A stretch of DNA of 64,000 nucleotides from DASXIF01 sp036498145 (GCA_963708625.1 CAVPSV010000004.1:1674001-1738000); one strand, 5' to 3'. Positions 10,527 to 29,848 are shown, counted from the first letter of the stretch. A program made the numbers and translations. Notes: generated by a model not told the origin, from the letters alone.

Positions 10527-11696
10527 GCGACGACGGCTCGCGCTTCTTCGACGACGAGTCGCCGGTTCCTCTGCACGAAGAGGACCAGGCGGCATCGCCG
10601 CCACCGACCCGGCAATCGCGACGTCGGGACCGCGGCACGGCGGCGCAGTCGTCCGGCCCGGTGAAGACGCGCCGGACCAACGTCGGTGGCAAGCCGTTCA
10701 GCGCAGCGCAACCCGGTGACGATCGGCGCGATCGGCCTGGTGTTCATCCTGGTGATCCTGTACGCGTCGTTCAACGCCGCCAAGCTGCCCATCATCGGCG
10801 GCGGCACCACGTACACCGCCATGTTCACCGAGGACGCCGGCCTGGGTCCGAGCGACGACGTCCGCATCGCCGGCATCAAGGTCGGCACGGTCTCCTCCAC
10901 CTCGCTGGACGGCGCCCTGGTCAAGGTGAAGTTCAAGGTCAAGAACGCCTTCGTCGGCAACCAGAGCACGGTGGACATCAAGCTGAAGACGTTGCTCGGC
11001 GCGAAGTACCTGGCCATCGACTCGATCGGGACCACGAAGCAGGACCCGCACCAGGCGATCGGCGTCGACCGCACCACCTCGCCGTTCGACATCTATCCCG
11101 CCTTCACCGAGCTCACGCAGACGGTCAACTCGATCGACACCGACGGCACTGGCGCAGTCGTTCGAGGTGCTGGCGCAGGACTTCGCGGGCACGCCGAGCG
11201 AGGTCAAGCCGGTGCTCACCGGCCTGTCCCGGCTGTCGGAGACGATCGCGTCGCGGGACACGCAGCTGCGCACGCTGTTGTCGCAGGCGAACGCGGTCAC
11301 CGGCGTGCTCGCCTCGCGTGACCAGCAGATGCAGCAGTTGCTCGGCGACGGCGCGGCGCTGTTGCAGGAACTCAACTCGCGCCGCGACGCGATCCACAGC
11401 GCTGCTGGTGAACACCACCACGCTGTCGCTAGCAGCTGGAGGGCCTGGTCACCGACAACCAGAAGACGATCGGCCCGATGCTGAACAACCTGCGCGGCAG
11501 ACGCTGAAGATCCTCAATGACAACCAGGACAGCCTGGACCGCGGGCCTGCAGTTGCTCGCGCCGTTCTACCGTGTGTTCGCCAACGCGCTGGGCAACGGC
11601 CGCTGGTTCGACAACTACATCTGCAACCTCGGCGTGGGCGGCATCGCCGCCATCCTCACCGTCGGCAACGCGGATGCGGGGTGCTTGCCGTCATGA
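10523..11696 (+). CDS. mceC: Mce family protein MceC
   Basis: The third Mce subunit. ATG 10523 gives an unusually long (~55 aa) hydrophilic N-terminus (acidic, then Pro/Arg-rich) before the membrane anchor 'VTIGAIGLVFILVILYASFN'. The MCE domain ('DAGLGPSDDVRIAGIKVG', 'KTLLGAKYLAIDSIG') and coiled-coil tail follow. It ends '...NADAGCLPS'. Seven doublings (about 10709, 11151, 11399, 11435, 11501, 11504, 11545) break the frame. The stop overlaps mceD. Confidence 0.82.
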
Positions 11697-12895
11697 TGGG
11701 CCTGTCCCGGAACATGATCCGCATCCTCGTCGGTGTGGTGGTGCTGGCGGTCGTCGCCGTCGTGTCGGTCTACGTGTTCACCGGCAGCTCGAACAAGAAG
11801 GTCAGCGCGAACTTCGCCTCCGGCGTCGGCGTGTACCCGGGCACGCCGGTGAAGGTGCTCGGCATCCAGGTCGGCTCGGTCACGAAGGTGACGCCGGTCG
11901 GCGGATCCGTGCTGGTCGAGATGAGCTACGGCTCCAAGTACAACCTGCCCGCAGAACGTCGGGGCCTACCTGGTGGCGAACTCGCTGGTCGGCGACCGCT
12001 ACGTGCAGCTCGCGCCGGTGTACAGCGGCGGCCCGATGCTGGCCGAGCGGGGCGAACATCCCGTTGCAGCGCACCGCCTCGCCGGCCGAGCTGGACGACA
12101 TCTTCAACGCGCTGAACCAGCTGTCCACCTCGCTCGGGCCCGAACGGCGCCAACAAGAACGGCGCGCTGTCCGACCTGATCAACGTCGGCGCGCGAACCT
12201 GACGCGGCAACGGCGCCGCGTTCAGCGCGAGCATCAAGAACCTGTCCGCGGCGGTCACCACGCTGTCCAACGGCCGCGGGGACCTGTTCGGCACCATCAC
12301 CAACCTGCGCAAGTTCGCCGACGCGCTGAACAGCAGCGACGCGCAGGTGCGCCAGTTCAACTCGCTGCTCGCGCACGGTGTCGGGTCAGCTGGCCGACGA
12401 GCGTGCCGACCTCGGTGCCGCGCTGCACAACCTGTCGGTCGCGCTGGACCAGGTGGCCAACTTCGTCAACCAGAACGCGTCGCAAGACACATTCCGACAT
12501 CGTCGGGCTGGAGAAGCTGACCGGCGTGCTGGTCAAGGACAAGGCTGCCCTGAACGAGACGCTGGTGGCCGGTCCGGTAGCGCTGGCGAACCTGACCCAC
12601 GGCTATCAGCAGCCGACCGGAACGCTCGGCACCCGGAGCAACCTGGCCGGCCTGACCGATCCGAGCCTGTTGCCCGGTCAGCTGTGCGACCTGTTCACCG
12701 CGCTCAATGGTGGCCAGGGCATCGCTCACCGGCCTGCTGCACGGTTTGCTCGGCGATACCCTGACCAACTTCTTCACCATCTGCGACACGACCATCGGCG
12801 CCGGCAAGGGCACCGGGAAGTCGTCGACCAATAATTTGTCTGGGCTGACGAACAACCTGCCTGCTCTGCCCGCGACGACCGGGACCGGCAAGTGA
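11693..12895 (+). CDS. mceD: Mce family protein MceD
   Basis: The fourth Mce subunit. It has tandem ATGs at 11693 and 11696, then the anchor 'ILVGVVVLAVVAVVSVYVFT' and the MCE domain ('GVGVYPGTPVKVLGIQVGSV', 'LVGDRYVQLAPVY'). A helical region and a Thr/Asn/Gly-rich tail end at 12895. About nine single-base shifts occur. GTGA overlap with mceE. Confidence 0.82.
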
Positions 12896-14112
12896 ACGCG
12901 ACCACGCGCCGGACGCGCGCGGTCCTGGGCGGGACTCGGACGCGGGTCGTCGCCGTGCTCACCGCCATGGCTCTGCTCGTCAGTGGCTGCGGCTTCCACG
13001 GGCCTGTACACCGCGACTTGGCTGCCCGGCGGAGCCAGCCTGGGCAACCACCCGTACACCGTGCACATCATGTTCGCCGACGTGCTGGATCTGGTCCCCA
13101 ATCGAACGTCAAGGTGAACGACGTCGCGGTCGGCAAGGTCACCGGCGTCAAACTCAGCGGCTGGCAAGCCGAGGTCACGGTGAAGGTGCGCAGCGACGTG
13201 CACCTGCCGGCGAACGCGATCGCGAATGTTCAGCAGACCTCGCTGCTCGGTGAGAAGTTCGTCGAACTCGCCCAGCCGACCGGTACGCCGGAGGGCACGC
13301 TCGCCAACGGCGACACCATCCCGCTCACCCGTACCGGTAGCGCGCCGGACGTCGAGGAAGTCCTGGGTGCGCTGGCCCTGTTGCTGAACGAGGGTGGCCT
13401 GCAGCAGATCCAGACCATCGCGACCGAACTCAACAACGCGTTCAGTCCCGCAGGGAATGCGGACGCGATCCGTGACCTGCTGACCCAGATGAACACCTTC
13501 GTCTCCGATCTGGACACGCAGAAGGACAAGATCACCAACGCGCTGGTGCAGATCGACCGGCTCGCGGCCTCGCTGAACCAGCAGAAGAAGTCGCTCACGG
13601 ACGCGCTGGACACGTTCCCGGGCGCGTTGAAGATCCTGTCCGACGAAGAGCCGCAGTTCACCAAGCTGCTGCAGAGCCTGGCCAACCTCGGCAACGTCGC
13701 CACGCGGGTCATCGACGCGACGGATACGTCGCTGACCCAGGGGCTCAAGTCGCTCTCGCCGGTGTTGGAGCAGCTCACCGCGGCCGGATCGAACCTGCCG
13801 AAAGCCCTGAACTTCCTGCTCACCTTCCCGTTCCCGGTGCCGAAGGCCACCGAATTCCTCAAGACCGACTACGCGAACCTGGCGCTGCACCTGGACGTCG
13901 ATCTCAACGACAACCTGTGCGGCCTAAACGTCCCCGGTCTGTGCGATCTGATCAACTCGCTACTCCCGCAGAAGCCGGTGAAGGCCGGCGCCACGTCGTC
14001 CAAGTCGTCCAAGTCGTCCAAGTCGTCCAGCAAGACCGCGAATACGGCAGCGACAAACTCCGCCGCGGTGACCCCGCTGCCGCTCTCGGCACTACCGGGA
14101 CTGGGTGGGTGA
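12892..14112 (+). CDS. mceE: Mce lipoprotein MceE
   Basis: The fifth Mce subunit, typically a lipoprotein. It has a signal peptide with the lipobox 'LLVSGC' (~residues 26-31). The MCE domain then reads 'NVKVNDVAVGKVTGVKLSGW', with 'VQQTSLLGEKFVEL'. The helical region is long and clean. The tail contains a Ser-Lys repeat (KSSKSSKSSKSS, 14000-14030) and an Ala/Thr run. Three doublings near 13011, 13101 and 13105 restore frame. The start GTG overlaps the mceD stop. Confidence 0.87.
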   Translation: MNATTRRTRAVLGGTRTRVVAVLTAMALLVSGCGFHGPVHRDLAARRSQPGQPPVHRAHHVRRRAGSGPQSNVKVNDVAVGKVTGVKLSGWQAEVTVKVRSDVHLPANAIANVQQTSLLGEKFVELAQPTGTPEGTLANGDTIPLTRTGSAPDVEEVLGALALLLNEGGLQQIQTIATELNNAFSPAGNADAIRDLLTQMNTFVSDLDTQKDKITNALVQIDRLAASLNQQKKSLTDALDTFPGALKILSDEEPQFTKLLQSLANLGNVATRVIDATDTSLTQGLKSLSPVLEQLTAAGSNLPKALNFLLTFPFPVPKATEFLKTDYANLALHLDVDLNDNLCGLNVPGLCDLINSLLPQKPVKAGATSSKSSKSSKSSSKTANTAATNSAAVTPLPLSALPGLGG

Positions 14113-14116
14113 TCTC

Positions 14117-15394
14117 ATGCTGAGACGGTCCACCAAGATCCAGCTGGCGCTCTTCGTGATCATCACGCTGCTCGGTGTCAGTTACGTGAGCGCGGAGTAC
14201 GTCGGCCTGACCAATGGCCTCTTCGGTCCCACCGGTTGCACCGTGACCGCCGACTTCCCGGACTCGGGTGGCATCTTCACCAACGCCGAGGTGACCTACC
14301 GCGGCGTCACCGTGGGCCGGGTGGGACAGCTGCACCTGCTACCCAACGGCGTACGGGTCGATCTGAAGATCAAGAACTGCGGCAGCCCGAAGATCCCGTC
14401 GAGCGCGATCGCCCAGGTGAGTGACCGGTCGGTGATCGGCGAGCAGTACGTCAACCTGATCCCGCCGAACGGCGACGGGCCCTACCTGGGCAAGGGCTCG
14501 AACATTCCGATGGCCGGCAACAAGATTCCGCTGCCGACACAGGATCTGCTGCAGAGCCTGGACACCTTCGTGCGCTCGGTGAACACCGACAACCTGTCCA
14601 CGCTGGTGAGCGAGCTGGGGCAGGCGTTCAACGACCAGGGCCCGGCGCTGGGCGCGCTGCTCGACTCCAGCAATCTCCTGCTCAACGCGGCCCAGTCGAA
14701 CCTGCCGGACACGCTGGCCTTGATCAAAGACTCGGACCAGACGCTGCAGACCCAGCTGAAGTCATCCAACGACATCGCCACCTGGGCACACAACCTGAAC
14801 CTGCTGAGCCAGCAGCTCAAGGCCAGCAACGGCGACATCAGTCACCTGTTCTCGCCGGGCGCCTCCGACCTGGCCACGATCGGCACGTTCGTCAACAACA
14901 ACAAGACCGATCTCGGCATCACCTTCAACAATCTGGCCTCCACCGGCCAGTTGCTGGTCCGTCGCATCGACGGCATCGAGGAACTGTTCGAGCTGTACCC
15001 GGCCCTGGCCGCGGGCACGTACACATCGTTGCGGGCCGATGGCGTCGGCCTGCTCGGCTTCGTGGTCAACAGCCCGGATCCGGTCGACTGTGGCGCCATC
15101 AAGGCGACCCAGCCGCGTCAGGGCTACGGCGGCACGGTGATCCGGGCACCGTCGAACAATGCCGCGGAAGTACCGAATACGGCCGCGCACTGCGATCTGC
15201 CGCCCAGTACCGGTCAGGACGTCCGCGGCGCGCAGAACGCGCCTGGCGGGGATCCGATCAGCACCGCCTCCGGAAACGTCGCCTATCCTCGCGTAGACAC
15301 AGCAAACACCATCACGGTGGGGACGACCGACGGCAGCGCCGCGCTGCTGGGCGACCACTCGTGGGAGACCATGCTGACCGACGGTCTGCACTGA
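14117..15394 (+). CDS. mceF: Mce family protein MceF
   Basis: The sixth Mce subunit, fully intact at 426 aa (429 from GTG 14105). It has an anchor ('LALFVIITLLGVSYVSAEYV'), the MCE domain ('FTNAEVTYRGVTVGRVGQLH', 'DRSVIGEQYVNLIPP'), an extended coiled-coil, and a Cys-containing C-terminal part ('VDCGAIKATQPRQGYGGT'). ATG 14117 lies just after the mceE stop. Unlike mceA-E it has no frame damage. Confidence 0.93.
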   Translation: MLRRSTKIQLALFVIITLLGVSYVSAEYVGLTNGLFGPTGCTVTADFPDSGGIFTNAEVTYRGVTVGRVGQLHLLPNGVRVDLKIKNCGSPKIPSSAIAQVSDRSVIGEQYVNLIPPNGDGPYLGKGSNIPMAGNKIPLPTQDLLQSLDTFVRSVNTDNLSTLVSELGQAFNDQGPALGALLDSSNLLLNAAQSNLPDTLALIKDSDQTLQTQLKSSNDIATWAHNLNLLSQQLKASNGDISHLFSPGASDLATIGTFVNNNKTDLGITFNNLASTGQLLVRRIDGIEELFELYPALAAGTYTSLRADGVGLLGFVVNSPDPVDCGAIKATQPRQGYGGTVIRAPSNNAAEVPNTAAHCDLPPSTGQDVRGAQNAPGGDPISTASGNVAYPRVDTANTITVGTTDGSAALLGDHSWETMLTDGLH

Positions 15395-15467
15395 TACGAC
15401 CGAGGCGCAGGCGTGACTTCGGCTCTCGGCCGGGTTCCGTGCGGCCGCAGGCCTGGTGAAAGGAACC

Positions 15468-16007
15468 ATGATCGAATCGCAACCGTCCGGCAGCCGCGGG
15501 CGCTGGATGGCCGCGGCCGTGCTGGGTGCCGTCGCGGTCGCCCTGGCTGTCGTCATCGCCTTTCCGCTGCGTAACGCTCGCGACCATCGCCAGCATGTGG
15601 CGGCGCAGGTGGGCCTCACGTCGGTGGAGCAGGCGGCGGTGAGCGCGGCCTCGCAGCAGGTGCTGAACATGCTCACCTACAAGCGCGCCACCTTCGATGC
15701 CGACTACGCCCGTGCGGTGGCCGGGGCCAGCGGCTCGCTGAAGTCCGACCTGAACAATTCGACGAACAAGAGCGCGCTGCTGCAGAAGATGCAGCAAGGC
15801 AAGTTCGACCTGCAGGGCCAGGTCACCGCATCGGCGTTCGAGCAGGCCAGCGGCACCAGCTACAACGTGCTGGTCTCCGCCGCGGGCTACCAGTTGCCGG
15901 ACGGGGGACAGCGCACGCTGTCCTCGACGGCCCGGTTCGAGGTCACCTTGACCCTGGTCGGCGGCAAATGGCTGGCCAACAATCTGCAGACGGTCGGGCT
16001 GATATGA
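15468..16007 (+). CDS. Mce-associated membrane protein (Mas), first
   Basis: It is 179 aa. One N-terminal transmembrane helix (residues ~13-32) precedes an extracytoplasmic domain with the usual Mas pattern ('NMLTYKRATFDADYARAVAG', then a beta-rich half ending 'GGKWLANNLQTVGLI'). ATG 15468 has AAAGGA 6 nt upstream and is preferred to GTG 15456. Mas proteins follow mce operons and are thought to stabilise the importer. The stop overlaps the next ATG. Confidence 0.85.
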   Translation: MIESQPSGSRGRWMAAAVLGAVAVALAVVIAFPLRNARDHRQHVAAQVGLTSVEQAAVSAASQQVLNMLTYKRATFDADYARAVAGASGSLKSDLNNSTNKSALLQKMQQGKFDLQGQVTASAFEQASGTSYNVLVSAAGYQLPDGGQRTLSSTARFEVTLTLVGGKWLANNLQTVGLI

Positions 16008-17014
16008 GCGAGACGACCGACGAACCGCGCGAGCCGGCCGGCTCGGCCAAGCCAGCCGATCCGACGGACCAGCCAGCCGATCAGACGGATCAGGCCGCCG
16101 TACCCGCCGAGCCAGCCGATCAGACGGACCAACCGGCCGGACGCGCGTCCACCCCAGGCGCTCAGGCCGCCAGTCGGGCGCGGCGCATCGGCGGACGGCC
16201 GCTGCCCGGACCCCGCCCCAGCGATGCTGACGGCGAGCGCCCCACCTCGCCCCGGGGGCGATCCGACACCGGCGGCAAGGCGGCCGGTGCGGGCAAGGCT
16301 GGCAGCCCGGACAAGGATGCCGACCCGGCCAAGGCGGCGAAGGCGGAGCGGCGCCGTCGCCTGCTGCTCGGCGTACCCCGGCGCGGCCCGCAGCAGCCGA
16401 AGCAGGCCCGCCCACCGCTCGACCCGGCCGTCTTCCGCCGCCGGGTGGCCCGGACCGGCACGGTGCTGGTCGTGGTGAGCAGCGTCGCGGTCGCGGCGCT
16501 GCTGGGCGTGGGCCTGTGGCTCAGTCACGGCGTGTGGTGGGCCAAGACCCCGCTCGACGCCCGGCGCAACGACGTGCGCAGCCAGGTGCTGGCGGCCGCG
16601 AAGTCGTGCACCGCCGCGGTGCTCTCCTTCGACTACCGCAGCCTGGACAACAGCGAGCAGGCGGGCAAGAACTGTTCGACCGGGCAGCTGGCCAAGGACT
16701 ACACCACGCTGATGGACCAGACCGTCAAGAAGATCGCGCCGCAGACCAAGACTGTCCAGGTGTTCCAGACGATCAAGGCGGGTGTCACCAGCGTCAGCCC
16801 GGACGGCAAGCAGTGGGTGGTGCTCGTGTTCGGGCAGGAGTCGGTGACGAACACCAGCACCACCTCCGGCTCGACCAGCCCGTCCCCGAGCCCGTCCGGC
16901 TCGTCCTCGGCAGCGCCGTCCAGCACCCCGCGACTGGACATTTCCACCGCCGAGGTGACGCTCAATCAGGTGAACGGGCGCTGGCTGCTGTCCAACATGA
17001 CGACCACCAGCTGA
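16004..17014 (+). CDS. Mce-associated protein, second, with repeat N-terminus
   Basis: It is 336 aa and starts at the ATGA overlap with the previous gene. A ~145-residue cytoplasmic, charged, Pro/Ala-rich N-terminus carries imperfect 'PADQTDQ' repeats (16045-16140). A single transmembrane helix follows (~16455-16515), then a Mas-like domain ('LSFDYRSLDNSEQAGKNCST', ending 'NGRWLLSNMTTTS') interrupted by a Ser/Pro-rich linker (~16870-16930). It closes the mce operon. Confidence 0.8.
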   Translation: MSETTDEPREPAGSAKPADPTDQPADQTDQAAVPAEPADQTDQPAGRASTPGAQAASRARRIGGRPLPGPRPSDADGERPTSPRGRSDTGGKAAGAGKAGSPDKDADPAKAAKAERRRRLLLGVPRRGPQQPKQARPPLDPAVFRRRVARTGTVLVVVSSVAVAALLGVGLWLSHGVWWAKTPLDARRNDVRSQVLAAAKSCTAAVLSFDYRSLDNSEQAGKNCSTGQLAKDYTTLMDQTVKKIAPQTKTVQVFQTIKAGVTSVSPDGKQWVVLVFGQESVTNTSTTSGSTSPSPSPSGSSSAAPSSTPRLDISTAEVTLNQVNGRWLLSNMTTTS

Positions 17015-17472
17015 GGACTCTTTGCCCGGCCGCCGAGCAAAATCGGCGGGAAATGGGCGCAGTTCCTGGTCGAAATCTCCTCCCCAGAACCGCGGATGTG
17101 CTTGACGTTCCGGCCCCGGCGAGGCACAGTTTTTTCCGCACGGCGCGACCGCTGTGGGTTTGCTGCGGCGGGCGTTGACGGCTTGAAAGGGCACCTGAGC
17201 CGTCCGCCCTTGCTAGGCGTGCGCGCAGTCGGTAGACTGCAACTTTGCGCTGCCCTCTGCCTACCTACGGCCCGTGACGGGCCTCCTTCGCGTTGCCCCT
17301 GACCGGGTGGCGCGCGGTGCCGCTGGCGCCCTGGCCGATTTCCGGCCCGGGACCTGCTGCCGGACCGGGCTCAATGCCCGTTCGGCCCGGCCGCACCGGC
17401 CCGTCCGGAACTGCAGGGACACCGAGGGCAACGCGGTTCGGCACCGGTCAGTAGTCCTTGGAAGGACGCATC
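17015..17472 (+). promoter_or_regulatory. rpoBC promoter and leader
   Basis: A 458-nt gap. The best promoter is TTGCTA (17210-17215), a 17-nt spacer, then TAGACT (17233-17238). This puts the start near 17245 and leaves a ~225-nt G+C-rich leader. A second TTGACG at 17103-17108 has no clear -10 partner. The rpoB RBS GGAAGGA is at 17460-17466. I see no small gene. Confidence 0.6.
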
Positions 17473-20931
<3,459 letters not shown>

Positions 20932-21001
20932 TCCCACCCACCGTCTTCACAGCTTCGACGAAACCTGCCGAGCGTGCCGGCGACCAAGAAAGAAGGAAGT
21001 C

Positions 21002-24935
<3,934 letters not shown>

Positions 24936-25443
24936 TTCCGCGACGCGCGATCGGGGCTGGCGTCCGCTCCCGAGCCGGCTGAACCTTGCTCCGAACGCAT
25001 CGGATGAGGTGGCCGGCGCCGCTGGCGGCTGCCGCGTCAGCTACGGGCCGCGGAGTCGCGTTGTCCACGAAGTGCCGGGTCTCTGCGGATCGTTGGCGGG
25101 TGACGTCCGTCAGCAGGTCGGTCGGCAGGGATTTGGCTCCCGCCCGGCGCGCCCGGGTAATCTATGATAATCGTGCCCGCAGCGATGCGGGTCGCTCACT
25201 GTGCCATCGCGGCAGGCGAGGCAGGCCCCGGATTCCGGGGGCTGCAGCGGCATCCGAGCGGCACGGGTCCACCGTCCAGACCGAGAGCTTTCTTCGGGCT
25301 GGCCTGTGCGAGGGGCGCGACACGCCCGACCGCGGGGACCGGACGCACCGCCCGAACCACCAGCAATACAGCACGCATAACACCGCCAGCGACACGACCA
25401 AACACCGACACGTCGAGCAACGCACGAGGAGATTGCAGGCCGC
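24936..25443 (+). promoter_or_regulatory. rpoC-rpsL gap with str operon promoter region
   Basis: About 500 nt without a gene. An AT-rich stretch 'TAATCTATGATAAT' (25158-25171) stands out and probably contains the -10 of the str operon (TATGAT at 25163). A TTGGCT lies at 25133-25138, but its spacing is poor. A ~270-nt leader to rpsL follows. The likely RBS is GAGGAG at ~25426, about 14 nt from ATG. Confidence 0.4.
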
Positions 25444-25818
25444 ATGCCTACGATCAATCAGCTGGTCCGCAAGGGTCGCCAGGACAAGATCGGCAAGACC
25501 AAGACCCCGGCGCTCAAGGGTTCGCCCCAGCGTCGCGGCGTGTGCACGCGCGTCTACACGACCACGCCCAAGAAGCCGAACTCGGCTCTGCGCAAGGTCG
25601 CCCGCGTCCGCCTGACCAGCGGCATCGAGGTCACCGCCTACATCCCCGGCGTCGGCCACAACCTGCAGGAGCACTCGATCGTGCTCGTGCGCGGCGGCCG
25701 TGTGAAGGACCTCCCGGGTGTTCGCTACAAGATCATCCGCGGTTCGCTGGACACCCAGGGCGTCCGCAACCGCAAGCAGGCGCGCAGCCGCTACGGCGCG
25801 AAGAAGGAGAAGAGCTGA
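25444..25818 (+). CDS. rpsL: 30S ribosomal protein S12
   Basis: Decoding-centre protein, 124 aa, intact. 'TPKKPNSALRKVARVRL' and 'RGGRVKDLPGVRYKIIRG' are canonical, with Lys at both positions linked to streptomycin resistance, so it looks wild type. It starts the str operon; its stop overlaps rpsG (TGATG). Confidence 0.98.
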   Translation: MPTINQLVRKGRQDKIGKTKTPALKGSPQRRGVCTRVYTTTPKKPNSALRKVARVRLTSGIEVTAYIPGVGHNLQEHSIVLVRGGRVKDLPGVRYKIIRGSLDTQGVRNRKQARSRYGAKKEKS

Positions 25819-26288
25819 TGCCGCGCAAGGGCCCGGCGCCGAAGCGTCCCCTCGTCATCGACCCGGTGTACAGCTCGCCGCTGGTCACCCAGCTGGTGAA
25901 CAAGATCCTGCTGCACGGCAAGCGGTCGGTCGCCGAGAGCATCGTCTACGGCGCCCTCGAAGGCACCCGCGACAAGACCGGCACCGACCCGGTGATCACG
26001 CTCAAGCGCGCGCTGGACAACGTGAAGCCGACCATCGAGGTCAAGAGCCGCCGCGTCGGTGGCGCCACCTACCAGGTGCCGATCGAGGTCAAGCCCGGCC
26101 GCAGCACCACGCTGGCCCTGCGCTGGCTCGTCGGCTACTCCCGCCAGCGTCGCGAGAAGACGATGACCGAGCGCCTGACCAACGAGCTGCTCGACGCCAG
26201 CAACGGCCTCGGTGCCGCCGTCAAGCGTCGCGAAGACACGCACAAGATGGCGGAGTCCAACAAGGCCTTCGCCCACTACCGCTGGTAA
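25818..26288 (+). CDS. rpsG: 30S ribosomal protein S7
   Basis: It nucleates folding of the 16S 3' domain. It is 156 aa and intact ('MPRKGPAPKRPLVIDPVYSS', 'RRVGGATYQVPIEV', ending 'ESNKAFAHYRW'). ATG 25818 overlaps the rpsL stop. A hairpin separates it from fusA. Confidence 0.98.
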   Translation: MPRKGPAPKRPLVIDPVYSSPLVTQLVNKILLHGKRSVAESIVYGALEGTRDKTGTDPVITLKRALDNVKPTIEVKSRRVGGATYQVPIEVKPGRSTTLALRWLVGYSRQRREKTMTERLTNELLDASNGLGAAVKRREDTHKMAESNKAFAHYRW

Positions 26289-26297
26289 CCACCCACA

Positions 26298-26324
26298 GTT
26301 CGGCTCGCCAGAGCGTCGCCGAAC
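26298..26324 (+). repeat. Intercistronic hairpin rpsG-fusA
   Basis: GTTCGGC (26298-26304) pairs with GCCGAAC (26318-26324) around a 13-nt loop. A very similar hairpin lies in the rpsD-rpoA gap (48842-48869). There is no T-tract, so it is more likely an mRNA processing or stability element than a terminator. Confidence 0.45.
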
Positions 26325-26373
26325 CCGAACCCCGACCATCGCCAGCCCGCCGCAAGGAAGACGAGAAGGAATC

Positions 26374-28478
<2,105 letters not shown>

Positions 28479-28485
28479 GCATCGT

Positions 28486-28535
28486 GGATCGTGATGCTCA
28501 GGCCGCGTTATAGCGCGGCGACAGCATCACGATCC
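28486..28535. repeat. Nested palindrome, copy 1 (fusA-tuf)
   Basis: A 50-bp element. Its outer arms GGATCGTGATGCT and AGCATCACGATCC match over 13 bp. Its inner arms GCCGCG and CGCGGC flank TTATAG. A related 50-bp element lies at 53278-53327. It forms a strong cruciform or hairpin between fusA and tuf and may reduce read-through. Confidence 0.65.
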
Positions 28536-28615
28536 GACAACGCACCAGAGTTTCAACGAGAAATCCACTTGCCGGACAGAGAAGACCGGCACAGCCCGAA
28601 GGAAAGGGATCCACA

Positions 28616-29809
28616 GTGGCGAAGGCGAAGTTCGAGCGGACCAAGCCGCACGTCAACATCGGCACCATCGGTCACATCGACCATGGCAAGACGACGCTGA
28701 CCGCGGCGATCTCCAAGGTTCTGCACGACAAGTACCCGGACATCAACCCGGTGTTCGCGTTCGACGACATCGACAAGGCGCCCGAGGAGAAGCAGCGCGG
28801 CATCACGATCTCGATCGCGCACATCGAGTACCAGACCGAGAAGCGCCACTACGCGCACGTCGACTGCCCCGGTCACGCCGACTACATCAAGAACATGATT
28901 ACCGGCGCGGCGCAGATGGACGGCGCGATCCTCGTGGTCGCGGCCACCGACGGTCCGATGCCGCAGACCAAGGAGCACGTGCTGCTCGCCCGCCAGGTCG
29001 GCGTGCCGTACATCGTCGTCGCGCTGAACAAGGCCGACATGGTGGACGACGAGGAGATCATGGAGCTCGTCGAGCTCGAGGTCCGCGAGCTGCTCAACCA
29101 GTACGAGTTCCCGGGTGACGACGCTCCGATCGTGCGGGTTTCGGCGCTCAAGGCGCTCGAGGGCGACAGCAAGTGGGGCGAGTCGGTCTTCGAGCTGATG
29201 AACGCGGTCGACGAGTCCATCCCGGAGCCGGTCCGCGACATCGAGAAGCCGTTCCTGATGCCGGTCGAGGACGTCTTCACCATCACCGGGCGTGGCACTG
29301 TCGTCACCGGCCGTGTCGAGCGTGGTGTGCTGAAGGTGAACGAGACCGTCGACATCGTCGGCATCCACCCGGAGAAGCAGACGACGACCGTCACCGGCGT
29401 CGAGATGTTCCGCAAGCTCCTCGACGAGGCGCGAGCGGGAGAGAACGTCGGTCTGCTGCTGCGCGGTATCAAGCGTGAGGACGTCGAGCGCGGCCAGGTT
29501 GTGATCAAGCCGGGCTCGACCACGCCGCACACCGATTTCGAGGCGAACGTCTACATCCTGTCCAAGGACGAGGGTGGCCGGCACACGCCGTTCTTCAACA
29601 ACTACCGCCCGCAGTTCTACTTCCGCACCACCGACGTCACCGGCGTGGTGACCCTCCCCGAGGGCACCGAGATGGTCATGCCCGGTGACAACACGGAGAT
29701 GAAGGTCGCGCTCATCCAGCCGATCGCCATGGAAGAGGGCCTGCGGTTCGCCATCCGTGAGGGTGGCCGGACCGTCGGTGCGGGACGCGTCACCAAGATC
29801 GCAAATTAG
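28616..29809 (+). CDS. tuf: Elongation factor Tu
   Basis: Delivers aminoacyl-tRNA. It is 397 aa and intact: 'GHIDHGKTTLTAAI', 'DCPGHADYIKNMI', 'NKADMVDD', C-terminus 'GRTVGAGRVTKIAN'. GTG 28616 has GGAAAGGGA 7 nt upstream. It ends the str operon and has its own terminator. Confidence 0.98.
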   Translation: MAKAKFERTKPHVNIGTIGHIDHGKTTLTAAISKVLHDKYPDINPVFAFDDIDKAPEEKQRGITISIAHIEYQTEKRHYAHVDCPGHADYIKNMITGAAQMDGAILVVAATDGPMPQTKEHVLLARQVGVPYIVVALNKADMVDDEEIMELVELEVRELLNQYEFPGDDAPIVRVSALKALEGDSKWGESVFELMNAVDESIPEPVRDIEKPFLMPVEDVFTITGRGTVVTGRVERGVLKVNETVDIVGIHPEKQTTTVTGVEMFRKLLDEARAGENVGLLLRGIKREDVERGQVVIKPGSTTPHTDFEANVYILSKDEGGRHTPFFNNYRPQFYFRTTDVTGVVTLPEGTEMVMPGDNTEMKVALIQPIAMEEGLRFAIREGGRTVGAGRVTKIAN

Positions 29810-29818
29810 TGCGGCGAG

Positions 29819-29848
29819 ACGGCCGGCTCCCCCGGGGCCGGCCGTTTC
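29819..29848 (+). terminator. tuf intrinsic terminator
   Basis: ACGGCCGGC (29819-29827) pairs perfectly with GCCGGCCGT (29837-29845), and TTTC follows. It separates tuf from the S10 operon. The 85 nt after it must hold the S10 promoter, but I see no clear one. Confidence 0.75.

Noticed and set aside
10470..10720. MceB-MceC fusion
   Set aside because: The continuous frame results from an uncorrected shift near 10511; correction yields a TGA overlapping ATG 10523, as in the other mce junctions.
5414..14112. Programmed +1 frameshifting in mce genes, rpoB, rpoC and fusA
   Set aside because: The sites share no slippery sequence or downstream structure, and up to 15 shifts per gene would be unworkable.
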